Assembly: GCA_037139735.1 (NCBI GenBank) | Contig: JBAXFU010000100.1 | Span: 1-11,191, forward strand | From: UBA2402 sp037139735 | Lineage (GTDB): Bacteria > Planctomycetota > Phycisphaerae > Phycisphaerales > UBA1924 | Reading direction: 5' to 3' | Length of the DNA: 11,191 nt | Position numbers and translations under genes: made by a program | Shown here: in pieces, positions 6,230 through 11,191 of the stretch | How positions within the stretch are numbered: the first letter of the stretch is position 1 | Layout: the number at the start of each line of letters is the position of its first letter | Notes under the pieces: model-generated | Databases searched by the model: none | Told to the model about the DNA's origin: nothing | The model's input: only the letters and a program-made list of their open reading frames with translations

Positions 6230-7375
6230 ATGCGACGACGCAACGACTCCCCCGCGACCTCGTCGGCGAACCACCTTCGCCGGGGCCTTCGTGCCGCCGC
6301 GTGGTCCGCGTGCCTTCTCGCTGCGGGCGGGTGCGGGCGTCATCACGACGGAGCGCCGATCAATCACGTGGTCTGCTTCGGCGAGGTCGGGATGTCGCCC
6401 GGCCAGTTCTCGTACCCCCGCGGCATCGACGCCGACGGCACGTCGCTCTGGATCGTCGACAAGGCCGCACGGGTCCAGCGAATCGATCCCGCCACGGGAC
6501 GCTCGCTGGGCGGGTGGCGCATGCCCGCCTGGAGCAACGGCAAGCCCACCGGCATCACCGTGTGGCGTCCCGCGGGCGGTCGAGACGGCGACGAACTGAT
6601 CTTCCTCGCCGACACGCACTATCACCGCATCATGATCTACGCCCTCGGGCAGTCGCCCGGCGGCGACAAGGACCCCGGCAACGACGGCACGGCATGGGGC
6701 GAACGCGTGAAGCTCGTCGGGCAGTTCGGGTCGTACGGCTCCGAACCCGGCCACTTCACCTATCCCACCGACATCGCCGTCCTCCCCACCGCCGACGGAC
6801 GCGACATCGACCGCCTCTACGTGAGCGAGTACGGCGGCACCGACCGCATCAGCATCTTCAAGCGCGACGCGTCGGGCGCGTTCGCGTGCGTGGGCACGTT
6901 CGGCAGGTTCGGCTCGGGATCGGACCCTGCGCAAGTCGAGTTCAGCCGCCCGCAGTCGATGGCCATCGACCTCGAAGCCCGCGAACTCATCGTGACCGAC
7001 GCATGCAACCATCGCCTGGGCCGCTTCACCCTGGAAGGCGCCCTGGTGCGGTGGATCGGCTCGCCGGACGAAGCGGGGCCCGAACCCGGTCACTTCAAGT
7101 ATCCCTACGGCCTCGTGCTTCTTCCCGGGCGGACGGCGCTGGTGGTCGAGTACGGCAATAACCGCCTCCAGCACGTCGATCTCGAGACCGGACAAGGGCT
7201 GGGCACCTACGGCCGCGCCGGTCGAGGTCCCGGCGAACTCGCCATTCCCTGGGGCGTCGCGCTCGTCGACGGCAAGGCGTACGTCCTTGATTCGGGCAAC
7301 AACCGCGTGATGGGCTTCGAGGCCCCCGCGGGGTCGCGACGCGCCGCCCGCGAGCCCAGAGGGGAGGCCCAGTGA
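6230..7375 (+). CDS. NHL-repeat beta-propeller protein, probable lipoprotein
   Basis: A 381-residue exported protein. A basic N-terminus and the hydrophobic stretch around residues 21-34 end at Cys35 (LLAAGGC); the lipobox is imperfect because alanine, not leucine, stands at -3. The rest is six NHL-type blades, beginning roughly at residues 48, 105, 162, 222, 276 and 327. They show the usual phrasing: FGxxGxxPGxFxYPxGI, then a valine-rich strand and DxxNNRVxxF (for example 300-316 and 347-363). Such propellers bind proteins or other ligands and usually have no catalysis of their own. The frame is open back to a GTG at 6134, but ATG 6230 is preferred because GGGGA lies about 9 bases before it and the signal peptide starts there. 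A TACACT at 6157-6162 could be a -10. The stop overlaps the GTG of the VWA gene by 4 bases, so the two products are probably made together and act together at the envelope. Confidence 0.88.
   Translation: MRRRNDSPATSSANHLRRGLRAAAWSACLLAAGGCGRHHDGAPINHVVCFGEVGMSPGQFSYPRGIDADGTSLWIVDKAARVQRIDPATGRSLGGWRMPAWSNGKPTGITVWRPAGGRDGDELIFLADTHYHRIMIYALGQSPGGDKDPGNDGTAWGERVKLVGQFGSYGSEPGHFTYPTDIAVLPTADGRDIDRLYVSEYGGTDRISIFKRDASGAFACVGTFGRFGSGSDPAQVEFSRPQSMAIDLEARELIVTDACNHRLGRFTLEGALVRWIGSPDEAGPEPGHFKYPYGLVLLPGRTALVVEYGNNRLQHVDLETGQGLGTYGRAGRGPGELAIPWGVALVDGKAYVLDSGNNRVMGFEAPAGSRRAAREPRGEAQ
7361..7367 (+). promoter_or_regulatory. Ribosome binding site of the VWA gene
   Basis: GGGGAGG, inside the end of the NHL gene, lies 4 bases before the GTG at 7372. 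It is the strongest Shine-Dalgarno in the window and supports this GTG as the start and coupled translation with the NHL gene. Confidence 0.7.
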
Positions 7376-10300
7376 CGCCCACCCTCGCCGCGTTGGTGGT
7401 CGGCCCGCTTCAGTTCGATGCGCCGGCATGGTTGCTGCTCCTTCCCGCCTGCGCGGCCTTCGCCGTCTGGAGCGCACGGCGCAGTCTGTCGGGCATGGCT
7501 TCGGTCACGCGGCTCGTGTCGCTGGGCGTGCGACTGGTCGTCATCCTGCTGCTGACCGCCTCGCTCGCCGAACCCTCGTGGCGACGCGTGTCGACCGACG
7601 TGGCCGTCACCGTGGTGCTCGACACCAGCGAATCGGTGCCCACCGCCAAGCAGGCCGAGGTGGACCGTTACGTCCGCTCGGCCATCGGCGGTCACGAACG
7701 CAAGGACGATCGCCTCGGCGTCGTCACCGCCGCCAAGGAGGCCATCGTTCAGGCGCTCCCCACTCGCCTCACGACCGAACTCGTCCGTCAGTCCGTCGGC
7801 GCCATCGACGCCACCAACCTCGCCGGCGCGGTCCGCATGGCCATGGCGGGCATGCCCAAGGACGCCGCCAACCGCATCCTGCTCGCCACCGACGGGAACG
7901 AGACCGTGGGCAGTCTGCTGCAGGCGGCGGAAGTGGCCAAGGCGCTCGGCGTGCCCATCGACGTGCTCCCGCTTCGCTACAAGTACTCCAGCGAGGTGCT
8001 CGTCGATCGCCTCAGCGTGCCCGCGAGCGCCCGCGAGGGCGAGAACACCAACGTGCACGTCGTGCTCCGCAGCATGGGACCCGCCACCGGGCGGCTCACC
8101 ATCCTGCAGAACGGCGAGCCGCTCGACCTCGACCCCGCCTCCGACGCCTCCAGCGTCGCCGTCTCCCTCAAGGAAGGGCTCAACGTCCTCCAGGTGCCCG
8201 TGGCCTCCCTTCGGTCGGGCCCGCAGGAGTTCGATGCCGTCTTCGAGCCCGACACCGCGGGCGGACGCATCGTCGGCGACTCCATCCTCGAGAACAACAA
8301 GGCCATGGGCGTCACCTTCGTGAGCGGCCAGGGCAAGGTCCTGCTCATCAGCGACGACCCCGCCTCGTCCCGCCCCCTCGCCGATTCGCTCACCGCCTCC
8401 CGCATCGTCGTCGAGACCCGCCCCTCCTCCCAAGCGCCCGCCACGCTCACCGAACTGACCGCCTTCGACGCCGTCATCATGGTGAACCAGTCGGCCTACG
8501 CCTACACGCAGCAACAGCAAGAGGAACTCCGCCAGTACGTGCACGACACCGGCGGCGGCTTGGTCATGATCGGCGGCCCCGACTCCTTCGGCGCGGGCGG
8601 CTGGATCGGCTCCCCCCTCGAGGACGCGCTCCCCGTCAACCTCGACATCCCCTCGAAGCGCCAGATGCCCAAGGGCGCACTCGCCCTGGTCATCCACTCG
8701 TGCGAGATGCCCGAGGGCGTCTTCTACGGCAAGAAAGTCTGCCAGGCCGCCGTCGAATCCCTCTCGCGGCTCGATCTCGCGGGCATCGTCGAGTACTCCT
8801 GGTCCGGCAACACCGAATGGGTCCACCCCCTCTCGCCCGTGGGCGACGGCTCCAGGATCAAGCAGAGCATCAACCGCCTCATGTTCGGCGACATGCCCGA
8901 CTTCACGCCCAGTCTCGAACTGGCGTACGAGGGCCTCCGCAAGGCCGACGCGGGCCAGAAGCACGTCATCATGATCTCGGACGGCGATCCGCAGATCCCC
9001 CCCACCTGGCTCCTCGACAAGTTCCTCGACGCCAAGATCACCATCAGCACCGTCGGCGTCTTCCCGCACGGCGGCGGCGACACCGCTCGCATGAAGTCGA
9101 TCTCCGAGTACACCAAGGGCCGGCACTACGAAGTCAATACGCAGGCCGAACTCGCGAGCATTCCCCGCATCTTCATGAAGGAGGCGCAGACCGTCCGCCG
9201 CTCGCTCCTGTGGGAGGGCGCTCCCTTCTCCCCCTCGCTCGTGCCGGGACTCTCCGATTCGCTCCGGGGCATCACGTCGGTGCCGCCCATCTCCGGGTAC
9301 GTCGTCACAGCCGAACGCGAGGGCCTCGCCTTGGTGAGCATGAAGGGCAAGGAAGGCGACCCCATCCACGCGCAGTGGCAGTACGGCCTGGGCAAGGTCG
9401 TCGCCTTCACCAGCGACGCAGCCGCGAGGTGGAACTCCTCGTGGATCGCGTGGCCCGGGTACACGGCCTTCTGGGAGCAGAACCTCCGCTGGGTGATGCG
9501 CCCCGGCGGCTCCGCGAACGTTCGCGTTCTCACCGAGAACAAGGGCGACCGCACCGTCGTCACCGTCGAGGCCCTCGACTCCAAGGGCGAACGCCTCAAC
9601 TTCGCCAACTTCAAGGGCCGCCTCGCGCTGCCCGACGGCAAGGGCCTCGACGTGGACCTCAGGCAGGTCGGCCCCGGCCGCTATCAAGGGTCGGTCGCCA
9701 CCGATCGCCCCGGCAGCTACGTGCTGAGCCTTCGATACGCAGCCCCCGACGAGAACGCCACCGGCGGCATCATCGAAGGCAGCGTGCAGGCCGCCGTGAC
9801 GCGTCCCTTCGCCGACGAATATCGCATGCTCGAGGACAACGCCCCCCTGCTGACGCAGGTGGCGGAGCTCACCGGCGGCCGCGTGCTCCAATGGAAGCCC
9901 GAGCAGGAAAATCCGTGGCTTCGCGACGGGCTGGCCATGCCCGTGTCGCTGCGTTCCATCTGGCAACTGCTCGCGGTCGTGGGCACCGGCCTCTTCCTCG
10001 TCGACGTGGGCATCCGTCGAGTCCGCATCGACGTCGCGGCCATCGCTCGCCGGACGCTGGCCCTCTTTGGCCGCGGCGCCGAAACCCAGGCCGGCCGCCT
10101 CGGAGGCCTCAAGGCCGCTCGAGATGCCGCCAAGGCGAAGATCGCCGCTCGCGCGAGCGACGGCGGCGTCACGCCCAGCCGGCTCGAAGCCCAGGCCAAG
10201 ATCGCCGTCAACGACGCTCGCCAGACCGCCAAGACCAAGTTCGAGGCCTCCCCCGAGCAACTCGGCAAGGGCCGCACCTCGAGCACCATCCTCGGCGGCA

Positions 10301-10434
10301 GCGACACCAAGGTGACCCCGGCCGCTCCCGCGCCCCGACCCGTCGACCAGCCGCAGCGACCGCCGCCCGCGGGCGAGGGCATGTCGCGACTGCTCAAGGC
10401 CAAACGCAGGGCGCAGGACGACATGAAGGACTGA
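7372..10434 (+). CDS. Large membrane-anchored VWA / GATase1-like / VWA-like protein
   Basis: A 1020-residue protein. Helices at about 18-33 and 46-66 are followed by a VWA domain (about 76-205) with a complete MIDAS: D84, S86, S88, T148 and D174. After a beta-sandwich-like stretch comes a class I glutamine-amidotransferase-like domain (about 320-425, GGGLVMIGGPDSFGAGGW at 394-411) with no cysteine, so it cannot be an active amidotransferase. A second VWA-like domain (about 434-605) keeps T512 and the SDGD loop (D537) but has HSCEM (442-446) where DxSxS is expected. A further beta-rich region precedes a helix at 862-880 and a basic Ala/Lys- and Pro-rich tail (881-1020). Basic residues after helix 1 and after the last helix put the domains outside and the tail inside the cell. 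Such proteins pair with MoxR ATPases, and moxR follows. It overlaps the NHL gene by 4 bases. Role: probable envelope assembly or sensing; substrate unknown. Confidence 0.9.
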   Translation: MTPTLAALVVGPLQFDAPAWLLLLPACAAFAVWSARRSLSGMASVTRLVSLGVRLVVILLLTASLAEPSWRRVSTDVAVTVVLDTSESVPTAKQAEVDRYVRSAIGGHERKDDRLGVVTAAKEAIVQALPTRLTTELVRQSVGAIDATNLAGAVRMAMAGMPKDAANRILLATDGNETVGSLLQAAEVAKALGVPIDVLPLRYKYSSEVLVDRLSVPASAREGENTNVHVVLRSMGPATGRLTILQNGEPLDLDPASDASSVAVSLKEGLNVLQVPVASLRSGPQEFDAVFEPDTAGGRIVGDSILENNKAMGVTFVSGQGKVLLISDDPASSRPLADSLTASRIVVETRPSSQAPATLTELTAFDAVIMVNQSAYAYTQQQQEELRQYVHDTGGGLVMIGGPDSFGAGGWIGSPLEDALPVNLDIPSKRQMPKGALALVIHSCEMPEGVFYGKKVCQAAVESLSRLDLAGIVEYSWSGNTEWVHPLSPVGDGSRIKQSINRLMFGDMPDFTPSLELAYEGLRKADAGQKHVIMISDGDPQIPPTWLLDKFLDAKITISTVGVFPHGGGDTARMKSISEYTKGRHYEVNTQAELASIPRIFMKEAQTVRRSLLWEGAPFSPSLVPGLSDSLRGITSVPPISGYVVTAEREGLALVSMKGKEGDPIHAQWQYGLGKVVAFTSDAAARWNSSWIAWPGYTAFWEQNLRWVMRPGGSANVRVLTENKGDRTVVTVEALDSKGERLNFANFKGRLALPDGKGLDVDLRQVGPGRYQGSVATDRPGSYVLSLRYAAPDENATGGIIEGSVQAAVTRPFADEYRMLEDNAPLLTQVAELTGGRVLQWKPEQENPWLRDGLAMPVSLRSIWQLLAVVGTGLFLVDVGIRRVRIDVAAIARRTLALFGRGAETQAGRLGGLKAARDAAKAKIAARASDGGVTPSRLEAQAKIAVNDARQTAKTKFEASPEQLGKGRTSSTILGGSDTKVTPAAPAPRPVDQPQRPPPAGEGMSRLLKAKRRAQDDMKD

Positions 10435-10492
10435 CTCCCCGGCCTCGAGCACCGCCGAAACCGAACCGACCGCACTCCAGTACGCCACCAGC

Positions 10493-10498
10493 AGAGGA
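10493..10498 (+). promoter_or_regulatory. Ribosome binding site of the MoxR gene
   Basis: AGAGGA lies 6 bases before the ATG at 10505. It sits in the 70-base gap after the VWA gene; no terminator-like hairpin with a T-run is visible in that gap, so the genes are probably co-transcribed. Confidence 0.6.
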
Positions 10499-10504
10499 CC
10501 ACCC

Positions 10505-11191
<687 letters not shown>

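Noticed and set aside
4498..6243. A 581-codon minus-strand frame opposite the permease
   Set aside because: It is Arg/Gly/His-rich low-complexity sequence antisense to a clear 12-helix permease; it has no domain.

Overview
This is a GC-rich window (codons strongly prefer G or C at the third position) in which nearly every base is coding. It carries parts of nine protein genes, two of them touching or near the window edges. No RNA gene, CRISPR array, insertion sequence or integrase was seen. The gene set points to a planctomycete-type bacterium, plausibly a Phycisphaerae relative: a very large VWA / amidotransferase-like membrane protein next to a MoxR ATPase, an NHL-propeller probable lipoprotein, a DUF2959-like lipoprotein, and frequent GTG starts. 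That placement is an inference from content, not from a marker gene.

Left part, convergent. A short SRPBCC ligand-binding protein (181-669, +) meets, tail to tail with a 38-base overlap, a leftward block. Read right to left, the block is M24 Xaa-Pro peptidase (3300-4424), accB (2689-3150), accC (1299-2648) and a DUF2959-like lipoprotein (632-1294). AccB and AccC are the carrier and the biotin carboxylase of acetyl-CoA carboxylase, the first committed step of fatty-acid synthesis. The peptidase-accBC order resembles the yqhT-efp-accB-accC order of Firmicutes, but efp is absent here.

Middle, divergent. A 52-base gap separates the peptidase from a rightward two-domain ABC permease of the FbpB/ThiP kind (4477-6126). 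The gap holds an 8-base inverted repeat that reaches into the peptidase start codon. No ATPase or binding-protein gene lies in the window.

Right part, rightward. A six-bladed NHL propeller, probably a lipoprotein (6230-7375), overlaps by 4 bases a 1020-residue protein (7372-10434). That protein has two N-terminal membrane helices, a VWA domain with an intact MIDAS motif, an amidotransferase-like domain without cysteine, a second VWA-like domain with a broken MIDAS, one C-terminal membrane helix and a basic cytoplasmic tail. After 70 bases a MoxR-type AAA+ ATPase begins and runs off the window end. The likely reading is a MoxR-VWA chaperone or assembly system at the cell envelope, with the NHL propeller as an outward-facing partner. 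This is the most interesting part of the window, although MoxR-VWA pairing itself is well known.
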